A DNA stretch of 38,569 nucleotides. Origin: a virus. Under the pieces are notes generated by a model, which saw only the letters and a list, made by a program, of their open reading frames with translations, did no database searches and was not told where the DNA came from. The position numbers and the translations under genes are program-made. Below, one piece after another: positions 29,788 to 36,428 of this stretch; position 1 is the stretch's first letter, and each line of letters opens with the position of its first letter. The stretch spans positions 1-38,569 of the IMG/VR virus record IMGVR_UViG_3300038591_000004; one strand, given 5' to 3'.

Positions 29788-30047
29788 TGGCCGACGAACA
29801 CCAACACAACTGGAGACATCTAGGTGGTGCGCGCTTCGGCATGTACCGCTGTAGCGGGTGTCAATGCTTTGGGTACTCCAAGGTGTACCGGGGCATGCAC
29901 ACCCATCAATTCATCGTGCCTTACAAGTGTTACAAGTGCAAGGCATGGGCTGTAGCCAAGGAAGTACCAGAGAAGCAGCGATGGCGGCATGCTCCACCCA
30001 GTTATTGGGTGTGTGCCAAGCATCGCAGCAAGGGGGCAAAGAAGTGA
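29787..30047 (+). CDS. Zinc-ribbon protein (86 aa)
   Basis: ATG overlaps the VWA gene's TGA (TGATG). CSGCQC near 23 to 28 and CYKC near 48 to 51 form the zinc site. The N-terminus (MADEHQHNWRHLGGARF) has a His pair and resembles small phage zinc ribbons that start with an H-x-W. The coupling to the VWA gene makes it part of the same unit. Confidence 0.7.
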   Translation: MADEHQHNWRHLGGARFGMYRCSGCQCFGYSKVYRGMHTHQFIVPYKCYKCKAWAVAKEVPEKQRWRHAPPSYWVCAKHRSKGAKK

Positions 30048-30436
30048 AGTACATCGGCAAGCGTACACCCGAAGGCTGCACAGTGTCGGTGCAAGGTGAG
30101 ATTGGCCGTCACCCCTTGCCACGCTGTAACGCCATCCGTAACCATTCCCCGGATGGCTTCGAGTGGGGCTATGGGGGGAGTGGGCCAGCACAACTGGCTC
30201 TGGCATTGTGTGTCCATGCGTTGGGTGGGGAGAACGTAGGACGAGAGCGCGAACGTGCGCTCGCCATCTACCAAGACTTCAAGTGGAAGTTCATCGCCAC
30301 ACTGCCACGCGACACGGATTGGGAGTTCACCCTAGAGCAAGTGCAGAAGATGATTGCCATTGTGGAACTGGAACAAGAGCGAGCCAAGCGGATCGCTCAG
30401 GCTGAGGAGGAACGCGCACATGAAAATGGACGATAA
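30044..30436 (+). CDS. DUF6166-like protein (130 aa)
   Basis: GTG at 30044 overlaps the previous TGA (GTGA). The chain carries the features I associate with DUF6166: RTPEGCTVSVQG near the start, then NHSPDGFEWGYGGSGPAQLA near 35 to 54, then YQDFKWKFIATLPRD. A charged coiled-coil tail follows (IVELEQERAKRIAQAEEERAH). The family is found in phages and mobile elements; its function is unknown. Confidence 0.7.
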   Translation: MKYIGKRTPEGCTVSVQGEIGRHPLPRCNAIRNHSPDGFEWGYGGSGPAQLALALCVHALGGENVGRERERALAIYQDFKWKFIATLPRDTDWEFTLEQVQKMIAIVELEQERAKRIAQAEEERAHENGR

Positions 30437-30746
30437 CATCAAGCAGTTCACGCCCGAGCTGTTGTCGGTGGTGGTGGACAACATTCGTAACCTACAGCTG
30501 AACACTGAGGGAAAGGTTCCAACCGTCAGCGATTTCTCTCACCAGATTCAGGACTCGAAGGGTTACCACACCATGATGGCCGCGCTATTCTCCATGCTAG
30601 CGGGCGGCAAAGATGAGCCTGCGGCAGCGGTGGAGCGGGCATTTCAGGCGGGGATGTTTGCAGGCTGGTGTGCCCGCGAGATGGCTGACCTTGACATCTC
30701 GATGGCCCGTGCTGATGTGGGTATTACCACGAACGACAACAAGTAA
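30420..30746 (+). CDS. Hypothetical helical protein (108 aa)
   Basis: ATG at 30420 overlaps the previous gene by 17 bases, with GAGGAG upstream. All-helical pattern (FTPELLSVVVDNIRNLQLNT, VERAFQAGMFAGWCAREMADL). The AGxFAGWCARE segment resembles a helix seen in other small phage proteins. Not recognised. Confidence 0.7.
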   Translation: MKMDDNIKQFTPELLSVVVDNIRNLQLNTEGKVPTVSDFSHQIQDSKGYHTMMAALFSMLAGGKDEPAAAVERAFQAGMFAGWCAREMADLDISMARADVGITTNDNK

Positions 30747-30799
30747 CCGACTGGTAACGGGGCTTGACAAACCACGCTTAGGAGCGTAAGGAGTTGAAT

Positions 30800-31063
30800 A
30801 TGGCTGAGGAAATCCAGAGCATGAGCATCCACGGTGAAGTCACCGAAGAACCCGATGGAACGTACTGTACGCTGAAAGCTGGCCCGTTCCAAGACGACAA
30901 GACTGACCTGTATCTGTGGCAGGAGTTGATGGGTCAAGCGATGGACGAGTTTATGAAGCGTACCGGAGCCTGGGGAAGTACCACCGCAGACAACGAGCGC
31001 ACACGGGAGTTCGACTACTCCCCGAACGGTGGCGTGGAGACGCTCAGAAAGCTGTCCAATTGA
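30800..31063 (+). CDS. Hypothetical protein (87 aa), paralogue of the next gene
   Basis: ATG at 30800 with AAGGAG six bases upstream; an in-frame TTG at 30794 touches the ribosome site. A beta start (EVTEEPDGTYCTLKAGP) is followed by a helix (DLYLWQELMGQAMDEFMKR). The same plan occurs in the next gene, so they look like diverged duplicates. Role unknown. Confidence 0.7.
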   Translation: MAEEIQSMSIHGEVTEEPDGTYCTLKAGPFQDDKTDLYLWQELMGQAMDEFMKRTGAWGSTTADNERTREFDYSPNGGVETLRKLSN

Positions 31064-31064
31064 C

Positions 31065-31349
31065 ATGAAGAAACTATTTCGTACAGAGTGTCACTTCGGT
31101 TTCGAGCGTACCGATGAAGGACACCACGCTACCATCAACATCGGCCCGATGGGTGACGAAGCTGCCCGTCTGTTCAATGACATGTTCATCGAGCTGATGC
31201 GTGAGCTCACCAAGCGTGTGGAAGGTAGCTGCAAGCACTACAAGCTGGGTGTAGGAGAGCCAGAGGTCGTGGAGGCTGTGGATGCTTCTTGCGGCACCAT
31301 TGACTTCGAGGCTGAGGAAGCAAAGCACAAGCGTTACAAAGCCAACTAA
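31065..31349 (+). CDS. Hypothetical protein (94 aa), paralogue of the previous gene
   Basis: ATG one base after the previous stop. Beta part (RTDEGHHATINIGPMGDEA) then helix (LFNDMFIELMRELTKRV), as in its neighbour. C-terminus acidic then basic (HKRYKAN). Role unknown. Confidence 0.7.
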   Translation: MKKLFRTECHFGFERTDEGHHATINIGPMGDEAARLFNDMFIELMRELTKRVEGSCKHYKLGVGEPEVVEAVDASCGTIDFEAEEAKHKRYKAN

Positions 31350-31363
31350 GGAGGCAACACTGT

Positions 31364-31951
31364 ATGAGCATCACTGATCTGGCACTTCCACCTGCACCGA
31401 AGCGTGGCCATCCAGCCGACAAGACGCTGGAGAAGATGGCCACGGAACTGAGGGCACGACTGACGCGGGACTTGGATTCGCTGGCCGAAGCTTCACGGCA
31501 AGTCTCGCACGATGTGGACCAGATGAAGGCGTTTGCGGAGTTGCACAAGGCTGCTCTCGAAGCCCGTGCCACTCGCAAGCTACTCAAGGCTCCCGCCAAC
31601 AAGCACGAACTGAAGCGTACCTGTCCACACTGCTTCAGGGACGACATTGACCCGCGTGGGTTTGGTCGTCACCAGGAAGCGTGTGGTCGCAAGCATCACC
31701 CCCGGCGCAAGCTCAAGGGCGTAGCGGCTTCTCATGCTGCGGCCCCGCCCACCAAGCACTACACGGCCAAGGGCACGAGCGGACGCGGTTGCGTGATGTG
31801 TGGTGATGCACTCACCACCATGCAGCGCTTCCTGTGCTCCAAGAAGGAGTGCCGTGACGAGAACCGCCGTCGCTACCAGCGTGGCTGGGAGAAGCAGCGG
31901 CGCTTGGCTCCAGCACAGCCCTCAGTAGAGGCACCGAGTGAGCAAGCCTAA
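31364..31951 (+). CDS. Coiled-coil/zinc-finger protein (195 aa)
   Basis: ATG at 31364 after GGAGGCAACACTGT. Residues 20 to 72 form a coiled coil (LEKMATELRARLTRDLDSLA). CPHCF near 87 with a later H and C (RHQEAC) makes a C2HC-type finger. A second site is CVMCG near 144 with CSKKEC near 158 to 163. The C-terminus is basic. Two zinc sites plus a coiled coil suggest nucleic-acid binding as a dimer. Confidence 0.72.
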   Translation: MSITDLALPPAPKRGHPADKTLEKMATELRARLTRDLDSLAEASRQVSHDVDQMKAFAELHKAALEARATRKLLKAPANKHELKRTCPHCFRDDIDPRGFGRHQEACGRKHHPRRKLKGVAASHAAAPPTKHYTAKGTSGRGCVMCGDALTTMQRFLCSKKECRDENRRRYQRGWEKQRRLAPAQPSVEAPSEQA

Positions 31952-32186
31952 GAACATCATCGTGTGTGTCCCGGTAGCGACACACCCTGACTTCCCAAAG
32001 AAGGCTACCTACTCCCATTACTCTGAAGCTGAGTGTGATGGGTGCAAGCAGAAGGTATGGTTGGGGGAGCGGTCGAAGGCTCTGGCAGACTCAGGTGTGA
32101 CCAAGCTGTGTCCGCTGTGCTTGATGGACAGGCTTGGGAACAACCCGCTTCCCCCACTCAAGTCGCTGACCAAGAAAGACGCTTGA
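31938..32186 (+). CDS. Zinc protein (82 aa)
   Basis: GTG at 31938 overlaps the previous gene. CDGCKQK near 33 to 39 and CPLC near 58 to 61 form a zinc site. Starts MSKPKNIIVCVPVATHPDF. Function unknown. Confidence 0.65.
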   Translation: MSKPKNIIVCVPVATHPDFPKKATYSHYSEAECDGCKQKVWLGERSKALADSGVTKLCPLCLMDRLGNNPLPPLKSLTKKDA

Positions 32187-32189
32187 GCG

Positions 32190-32330
32190 GTGGCCAAGAA
32201 GGGTCACTCTTGTGCTCGCTGCCAGAAGCACAAGGCTGGGATGAGTGTGTTCCGCAAGCCCAATGGAAGGTTGTTCGTGCTGTGCCGTGACTGCTTGAAG
32301 GCAGTACGTGGGAAAGGTAGGTTGGTGTGA
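32190..32330 (+). CDS. Zinc-ribbon micro-gene (46 aa)
   Basis: GTG at 32190 just after the previous stop. CARC at 8 to 11 and CRDC at 32 to 35 with a beta pair between (FRKPNGRLFVL). The tail is basic (KAVRGKGRLV). The TGA overlaps the next GTG. Confidence 0.62.
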   Translation: MAKKGHSCARCQKHKAGMSVFRKPNGRLFVLCRDCLKAVRGKGRLV

Positions 32331-32494
32331 CATTGACTGGACTGTTCTGTTGTGGTGGTCAGGAGTTGCATGTGATCAGCTCCGTCCAGAGCGGGATGAA
32401 GCTGGCCAAAGCTGTGCTCAAGTGCTCACGCTGTGGAACCACGTTCATCGTGAAGCCAGAAGCACCGGAGTTCACCAAGCATGACGGAGAATGA
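32327..32494 (+). CDS. Zinc-ribbon micro-gene (55 aa)
   Basis: GTG at 32327 overlapping the previous TGA. A CC pair at 8 and 9, then CSRCG near 33 to 37, separated by a helical or strand segment (ISSVQSGMKLAKAVL). It overlaps the next ATG by 14 bases. Function unknown. Confidence 0.58.
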   Translation: MTLTGLFCCGGQELHVISSVQSGMKLAKAVLKCSRCGTTFIVKPEAPEFTKHDGE

Positions 32495-32753
32495 GCGCGT
32501 CAAGGCGAAGCTAGCCAAGGGATTGTGTGCGCGTTGCAACCGGAAGCGCGGGAAGTCACAGCAGTATTGTGACTACCACTTGATTGCGAACCGCCTCTAC
32601 CACCGCAAGCGCCAAGAGTGTATCGCATGGAAGCCGGGAGGCAGAGGTAGGCCACCACTCAACATCAACGTAGCAGGGCTGACGCCCCCACGGAGCAGCC
32701 GCATCGCAGACTACTTGGAGAGCATGTGCGCGAAATCCTCAAAGTGGCGTTGA
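32481..32753 (+). CDS. Zinc-knuckle basic protein (90 aa)
   Basis: ATG at 32481. LCARCNRKRGKSQQYCDYH near 15 to 33 is a compact zinc knuckle, followed by a basic helix (NRLYHRKRQECIAW) and a Gly/Arg-Pro segment. This plan is common in small phage proteins that may bind nucleic acid. Its end overlaps the next gene. Confidence 0.68.
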   Translation: MTENERVKAKLAKGLCARCNRKRGKSQQYCDYHLIANRLYHRKRQECIAWKPGGRGRPPLNINVAGLTPPRSSRIADYLESMCAKSSKWR

Positions 32754-32875
32754 TTGGTGGAGTAGGGGCGCTGGTAGCGCTCCCGTTTTGGTTGAGCATG
32801 CCGTTGCTGGGCATGTTCATTGTGGTGGGTGTGCTATTGATTTGGCTGCGGCTGACGCGGCCACGGAGACACTAA
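32726..32875 (+). CDS. Two-helix micro membrane protein (49 aa)
   Basis: GTG at 32726 inside the previous gene's end. Two hydrophobic helices (KVALIGGVGALVALPFW and LLGMFIVVGVLLIWL) and a basic end (RPRRH), consistent with a small inner membrane protein with its C-terminus in the cytoplasm. Translation would be coupled to the upstream gene. Confidence 0.6.
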   Translation: MREILKVALIGGVGALVALPFWLSMPLLGMFIVVGVLLIWLRLTRPRRH

Positions 32876-32876
32876 C

Positions 32877-33902
32877 ATGGGCAAAGCTGGACGACCCAAG
32901 GGAACCATTGATAAGCGGTTGGTGGAGCGCAACCAAGACATTCTCCAGCGCCGTGAGTGGGGCGAGACGCTGGAATCCATTGGTGTAATCTACGGGCTGA
33001 CGCGAGAGCGGGTCCGGCAGATTGAGAAGGCCACCAACACAGCCTTCGGCGATGCGGGCCTACGTCCAACAGATGTTGAAGGAGGAGGCCCCATGCCCGA
33101 AGAAGTGAGCCACGCCGACCAGCCGCTGTGTAAGTGCGGACATGAATGGGGATACCATAGCGCCGACAGATGCGCGATGTGTTCCTACGACCCGGTGCAG
33201 CCAGAAATGGGATGCGACGGCTACACTCCCCCGAGCGACAGCCCTGCCGCGCCCCCCAAGGGTCGGGAATGGCAGAATGACTTCCCGCAGTGGGAATGTC
33301 AGCACTGTCATCGTCGGGAACTAGGCGGAATGGGCAAGCCGACCATCTGCGCGACTTGCGGCTGGAATCTTTGGGAACAGACCGAACCACCCGCGCCCCC
33401 TGCCCCGGCCAGCGCCCGCGAGTGGTATCAGCAAAGTTACGATGGTGACGTGCAGTGTGAGATAGGGAAACTGAACGCCGCTTTCGAGTTTGCTGACGCC
33501 TACGCCCTCGCCTTCTCCCGCACCCGCTGTTTCGTTCCTGAGCACGACACCGTGGGAGACGCCAAGTTTGTCATCGCGCAGCAGGAGGAGCGCGTGAGCG
33601 ACATCGAATATGCGCTGTCGAAGTTTATGCGGGATTACGTTTCTACATATGTGGCGGAGCGCAACCGAGAACTGGCCCCGCATCAAGTTCCGCTTAATAT
33701 CCCGCTTTTGTGCGAAGGTCTGGCCAGGGCTTGTTCTGCCCGCTTCGCCGTGGAGGAGAAGAAGCCGCGCTGGACCGTCCATCGTGCCGCATTGGGTGAT
33801 GAGCTGCGGCGCGACGGTGAGTACGTGGGCAACGTGTTGCCAGAGTATACCGAGCTACTGCTGGAGATTGCCGCCTGGCTCAACTCCAAGGAGCCGCGAT
33901 GA
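32877..33902 (+). CDS. Sigma-70 region-4 HTH fused to zinc-binding protein
   Basis: 341 codons from ATG 32877. Residues 21 to 52 (core GETLESIGVIYGLTRERVRQ) match sigma-70 region 4.2, the helix-turn-helix that reads -35 boxes; no region 2 is present. From 78 on the character changes: CKCGHEW and CAMC near 84 to 101, CQHC and CATC near 139 to 160, then a helical half with no motif. An ATG at codon 73 (33093) has a perfect GGAGGAGG five bases upstream, so the zinc part may also be made alone. I infer a fusion of an HTH regulator with a zinc-binding gene. The HTH could redirect host polymerase or block -35 binding. Confidence 0.75.
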   Translation: MGKAGRPKGTIDKRLVERNQDILQRREWGETLESIGVIYGLTRERVRQIEKATNTAFGDAGLRPTDVEGGGPMPEEVSHADQPLCKCGHEWGYHSADRCAMCSYDPVQPEMGCDGYTPPSDSPAAPPKGREWQNDFPQWECQHCHRRELGGMGKPTICATCGWNLWEQTEPPAPPAPASAREWYQQSYDGDVQCEIGKLNAAFEFADAYALAFSRTRCFVPEHDTVGDAKFVIAQQEERVSDIEYALSKFMRDYVSTYVAERNRELAPHQVPLNIPLLCEGLARACSARFAVEEKKPRWTVHRAALGDELRRDGEYVGNVLPEYTELLLEIAAWLNSKEPR

Positions 33903-34093
33903 GCGAACTCGCAACCAAGTTCCAGAACGCTGTCCACGCAGGCGGTGCAGCCCTTGGCGCATCACTCGCCCTGGTTCTGGCTCTAGTGGCCGCTCTCGGG
34001 CTGGGCCTGGCGCAAGCCTGCCTATGGCTATCTGGCTACATTGACGCCGAGACGCAGCAGCTAACCAAGCGCGTTTGGCGAGAACTCCCGTGA
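33899..34093 (+). CDS. Single-pass membrane protein (64 aa)
   Basis: ATG overlaps the previous TGA (ATGA). One long Ala/Leu/Gly helix (about 16 to 46) with a polar tail (DAETQQLTKRVWREL). Composition is close to the zinc half of the preceding gene. Confidence 0.6.
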   Translation: MSELATKFQNAVHAGGAALGASLALVLALVAALGLGLAQACLWLSGYIDAETQQLTKRVWRELP

Positions 34094-34374
34094 AATCCCA
34101 TTTACTCATCAGCGCCGAGCCGGTTGACTTCGCCCAGTTCAAGGTCTTGGTGGCCGTCTGCGGGGCGACCGTGCTCAACCCGAAAGAGCAAGTCTTGTTT
34201 GGTGAGGGCGCAACGCTAAGAAGACTTGATGGACTTCCTCGGAACCTGTCCGCGCTGCTTGCGAATGGCGCTCGAAGAAAAGGGCAGAGAACGGGATTAC
34301 CTGTACGCAGTGGCGGAGGGCGAAGGAGCCTTCTTGAAGGGATTGGCACGGCGCGAAGCACCCAGCTTGGGTGA
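34090..34374 (+). CDS. Hypothetical protein, end uncertain (94 aa)
   Basis: GTG at 34090 overlaps the previous TGA. The first 45 residues look like a normal alpha/beta start (SHLLISAEPVDFAQFKVLVA). After about residue 46 the chain is Arg/Gly/Leu-rich and overlaps another frame, so the true gene may have been cut or shifted there. It runs head-on into the minus-strand gene ending at 34297. Confidence 0.45.
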   Translation: MKSHLLISAEPVDFAQFKVLVAVCGATVLNPKEQVLFGEGATLRRLDGLPRNLSALLANGARRKGQRTGLPVRSGGGRRSLLEGIGTARSTQLG

Positions 34375-34447
34375 TTCCGGGCGCGAAGCTTCTGGCTCTG
34401 GTGGTGGTTGTTTGGGTGTAAGTACAACTGGCTCCTCCTCACGATGA
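34229..34447 (+). CDS. Small zinc-site frame, possibly continuing the previous gene (72 aa)
   Basis: ATG at 34229. CPRC near 7 to 10, then a helical part (LRMALEEKGRERDYLYAVA) of good coding quality. The second half is antisense to the end of the minus-strand gene and looks low quality. It may be an independent small gene or the shifted end of its neighbour. Confidence 0.4.
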   Translation: MDFLGTCPRCLRMALEEKGRERDYLYAVAEGEGAFLKGLARREAPSLGDSGREASGSGGGCLGVSTTGSSSR

Positions 34448-34713
34448 AGGATCTTACGCAACTGACGTAGCAGGTCGTGGGCGCATTCCAACTGCATCTC
34501 ACAGAACTCGATGATGCCCTTGGGCATGTTCATGCGAGGTGGAAGTACCCTGGTCAAGTCGTAGTTAACGCGGAAGCCTTTGACCGCTAACCACGGCTTC
34601 TGCCCTTCAGCGTCCATGAAGAAGTGAATGGCGAACCGGTACATGTCCCCAATCAGGACACGCGGCTCACCTTGCTTGTCACGGTCAACTTTCACGGTCC
34701 AAAACACTGGCAC
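34297..34713 (-). CDS. Hypothetical protein under a strong promoter (138 aa)
   Basis: GTG at 34713 with AGGAGG seven bases upstream. Residues 1 to 90 are an alpha/beta domain (FWTVKVDRDKQGEPRVLIGD, then FFMDAEGQKPWLAVKGFR, then a helix with CEMQLECAHDLLRQLR). The last 45 residues are Pro/Glu/Lys-rich and disordered. It is separated from the ATPase gene by a good promoter. Function unknown. Confidence 0.75.
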   Translation of the reverse strand: MPVFWTVKVDRDKQGEPRVLIGDMYRFAIHFFMDAEGQKPWLAVKGFRVNYDLTRVLPPRMNMPKGIIEFCEMQLECAHDLLRQLRKILHREEEPVVLTPKQPPPEPEASRPESPKLGASRRANPFKKAPSPSATAYR

Positions 34714-34804
34714 AGTTCAGCCTCCTGTGTGTTGTTACCTTGAATTAACTTATGATGTATCCTTCAGTCCTCTTATTGGGGGAAGAGGAAGGAGGGATGG
34801 ATAG

Positions 34805-34833
34805 ATTCTATGGTGGTCACGTGTGGTTGTCAA
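34805..34833 (-). promoter_or_regulatory. Strong sigma-70 promoter
   Basis: TTGACA (34833 to 34828) and TAGAAT (34810 to 34805) with exactly 17 bases between, on the minus strand. The surroundings are AT-rich. A 7-bp hairpin (TCCTCTT/AAGAGGA near 34768 to 34789) lies in the leader. It should be read by host polymerase. Confidence 0.72.
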
Positions 34834-34872
34834 GCACTTTCTGTGAACTATATTTGCCGTGGAATCAGTGGG

Positions 34873-35739
34873 TTACTGGACGGTGGATTTGCCAGGGCTG
34901 TCTTCGGGCTTCTGGTCGCCCCAGCCGTTGAACTTGGCGCGAAGATCGTGGAAGTCTACGCGCAGGCGGAAGGGCAAGATGGGTTTGCCACGGCGTAGCA
35001 CTACTTCGACCATCACCCCGCCGGTATCGCGGGCTGTGGGGGTGACGATGAAGTAGGTGTCACCTTTGGCGAAGATGGTGCTTGAGCCACGTAGTAGGTC
35101 AGGACCGGAGCGGGTCATGGTGCCATCAAAGCTGGGTTTGCTGGTGTGGTGCGTGATGATGACTGCGACGTTGTTACGCTCCCGGATGAAGTCCAGATTG
35201 CGGAACACCGTCATCATGTCTTTGGCGCTGTTCTCATCACCGGTGTGGAATTCAACCAGGGGGTCGAAGGCCACCACGTCAGGCTTGCAGCTGGAGATGG
35301 CTTGCTGGATGCGCTGCTGGCCACCGACGGAGTTGAATTCTAAGGTGTGGTCGCAGCTGTGCAGGAAGAAGTTGTCATCTACCTTGGCCCGGTCGTAGGG
35401 GTTCAGGTGGTCGTAGATGGTCTGCAGGCGTTGCTGCATGTCGTGGAAGCCCACTTCCTGTTCGAGCAGCAGAACACGCATGGGGCGTGAGACTTTGAAG
35501 GCCATGTCCATGCCGTGCGATAGGGGGTTGACTCTGTAGTTACCAAACAGCGGTGTGCCAGTAACTAAGTGGTAAAGCAGGGAGGCCAGGATGAAGCTCT
35601 TGTAGGCTTTGGGTGGACCACCGATGAACATGAGAGAGTTGGGGTTGAGGATGCCTTCATCTATCAGGTAGTCGCCGTTGGTGAACGTCATGGCGCGAAG
35701 CTCGCGCACGGAGACAGGCTTGGGTGGGGGCGCGGACAT
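34873..35739 (-). CDS. RepA/AAA_25-like hexameric ATPase
   Basis: 288 residues from ATG 35739. Walker A variant GGPPKAYKS at 40 to 48, Walker B strand ending VVAFDP with D159, and ITHHTSK near 195 to 201, the histidine motif of the RecA-like RepA/AAA_25 family. The chain is one core domain with a short N-terminal lead and a C-terminal beta region. Relatives include plasmid RepA helicases and phage ATPases. It may be the replicative helicase or a recombination ATPase. It is transcribed against both flanking blocks. A leader hairpin (35766 to 35812) lies upstream. Confidence 0.8.
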   Translation of the reverse strand: MSAPPPKPVSVRELRAMTFTNGDYLIDEGILNPNSLMFIGGPPKAYKSFILASLLYHLVTGTPLFGNYRVNPLSHGMDMAFKVSRPMRVLLLEQEVGFHDMQQRLQTIYDHLNPYDRAKVDDNFFLHSCDHTLEFNSVGGQQRIQQAISSCKPDVVAFDPLVEFHTGDENSAKDMMTVFRNLDFIRERNNVAVIITHHTSKPSFDGTMTRSGPDLLRGSSTIFAKGDTYFIVTPTARDTGGVMVEVVLRRGKPILPFRLRVDFHDLRAKFNGWGDQKPEDSPGKSTVQ

Positions 35740-35765
35740 GAGGGATCTCAGCCTTTCAAAGTTAT

Positions 35766-35812
35766 CGGGGCCGTAGTGTTGTGCGTTTCAGGCACTGTAC
35801 CAAGCGGCCCCG
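35766..35812. repeat. Perfect 8-bp inverted repeat upstream of the RepA-like gene
   Basis: CGGGGCCG at 35766 to 35773 and CGGCCCCG at 35805 to 35812 around 31 bases. It would form a stem in the leader of the minus-strand ATPase mRNA, about 26 bases before the ATG. A TTGACG/TATAAG pair lies further upstream, but its spacing (13) is too short for a normal promoter. Confidence 0.4.
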
Positions 35813-35953
35813 TTGCGCGGTGCTCCCCAGCCGGAAGCAACTCGCGTCGTTGCCCGCTACCTTCTTATAGGGGCACACGGCGCGTCAAGTAGCAAGTTGT
35901 GTAAATCGGCGTGGGTGCGGGGTTTACGGATGCGTTACTAACTCACGAGGGAC

Positions 35954-35982
35954 TTGACAAAGGGTTTTGGCGGTTCTATGTT
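35954..35982 (+). promoter_or_regulatory. Sigma-70 promoter of the rightward block at 36 kb
   Basis: TTGACA (35954 to 35959) and TATGTT (35977 to 35982) with 17 bases between. It stands upstream of the zinc micro-gene, nuclease and ATPase genes on the plus strand. Confidence 0.68.
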
Positions 35983-36027
35983 GAGGGCTGCTGACCCGGA
36001 GTTTGCGCTCCCCGTAGCGAGGCTGAG

Positions 36028-36168
36028 ATGGCTGGCGAAGCACCCGTTCCCCACTTCCATGAATGCAGCATGTGCTCCCTGGAGCATGAGTGCTGGGAGG
36101 AATTCTGTGACTACTACTTCGACAAGGAGCAGGACTACGTGTGTCCTGAATGTGAGCTGGATGAGTAA
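36028..36168 (+). CDS. Acidic zinc micro-gene (46 aa)
   Basis: ATG at 36028 (MAGEAPVPHFHECSMCSLEH). Cys pairs CSMC and CPEC with two more Cys between could bind one or two zinc ions. Very acidic (DYYFDKEQDY, CELDE). Overlaps the start of the next gene. Confidence 0.58.
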   Translation: MAGEAPVPHFHECSMCSLEHECWEEFCDYYFDKEQDYVCPECELDE

Positions 36169-36427
36169 GGATAAGCCGACAGCAGAGAAGGTCATTGAGA
36201 TCGCAGACGAGCTGTACATCATCGTGCGCAAACTTACAGACAACCCACAGGTGGCGATGGGCGCGGCAGTAGCGCTGCTGCTTGTGATGATGGACAAGCA
36301 CTCGAAAGAGGGCCACCGCGATGCCACCTATCTCCACACCATCAAGCTGATTGAGAAAGTGTGGCATGACCCGGACGCGAACATTGTATCTGAGCTGGGC
36401 GGGACAGGGACTGAAACAGTGAACTGA
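36161..36427 (+). CDS. Helical hypothetical protein (88 aa)
   Basis: ATG at 36161 within the previous gene's last codons. Helix (TAEKVIEIADELYIIVRKL), then a hydrophobic Ala/Met/Leu helix (VAMGAAVALLLVMMD) that is short for a membrane span. The larger frame opening at 35954 includes the promoter and is rejected. Not recognised. Confidence 0.65.
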   Translation: MSKDKPTAEKVIEIADELYIIVRKLTDNPQVAMGAAVALLLVMMDKHSKEGHRDATYLHTIKLIEKVWHDPDANIVSELGGTGTETVN

Positions 36428-36428
36428 G

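Noticed and set aside
30764-30792. TTGACA with TAAGGA 17 bases later as a promoter
   Set aside because: The -10 is the ribosome site itself, so the mRNA would start at the ATG. The TTGACA may be chance or a binding site.
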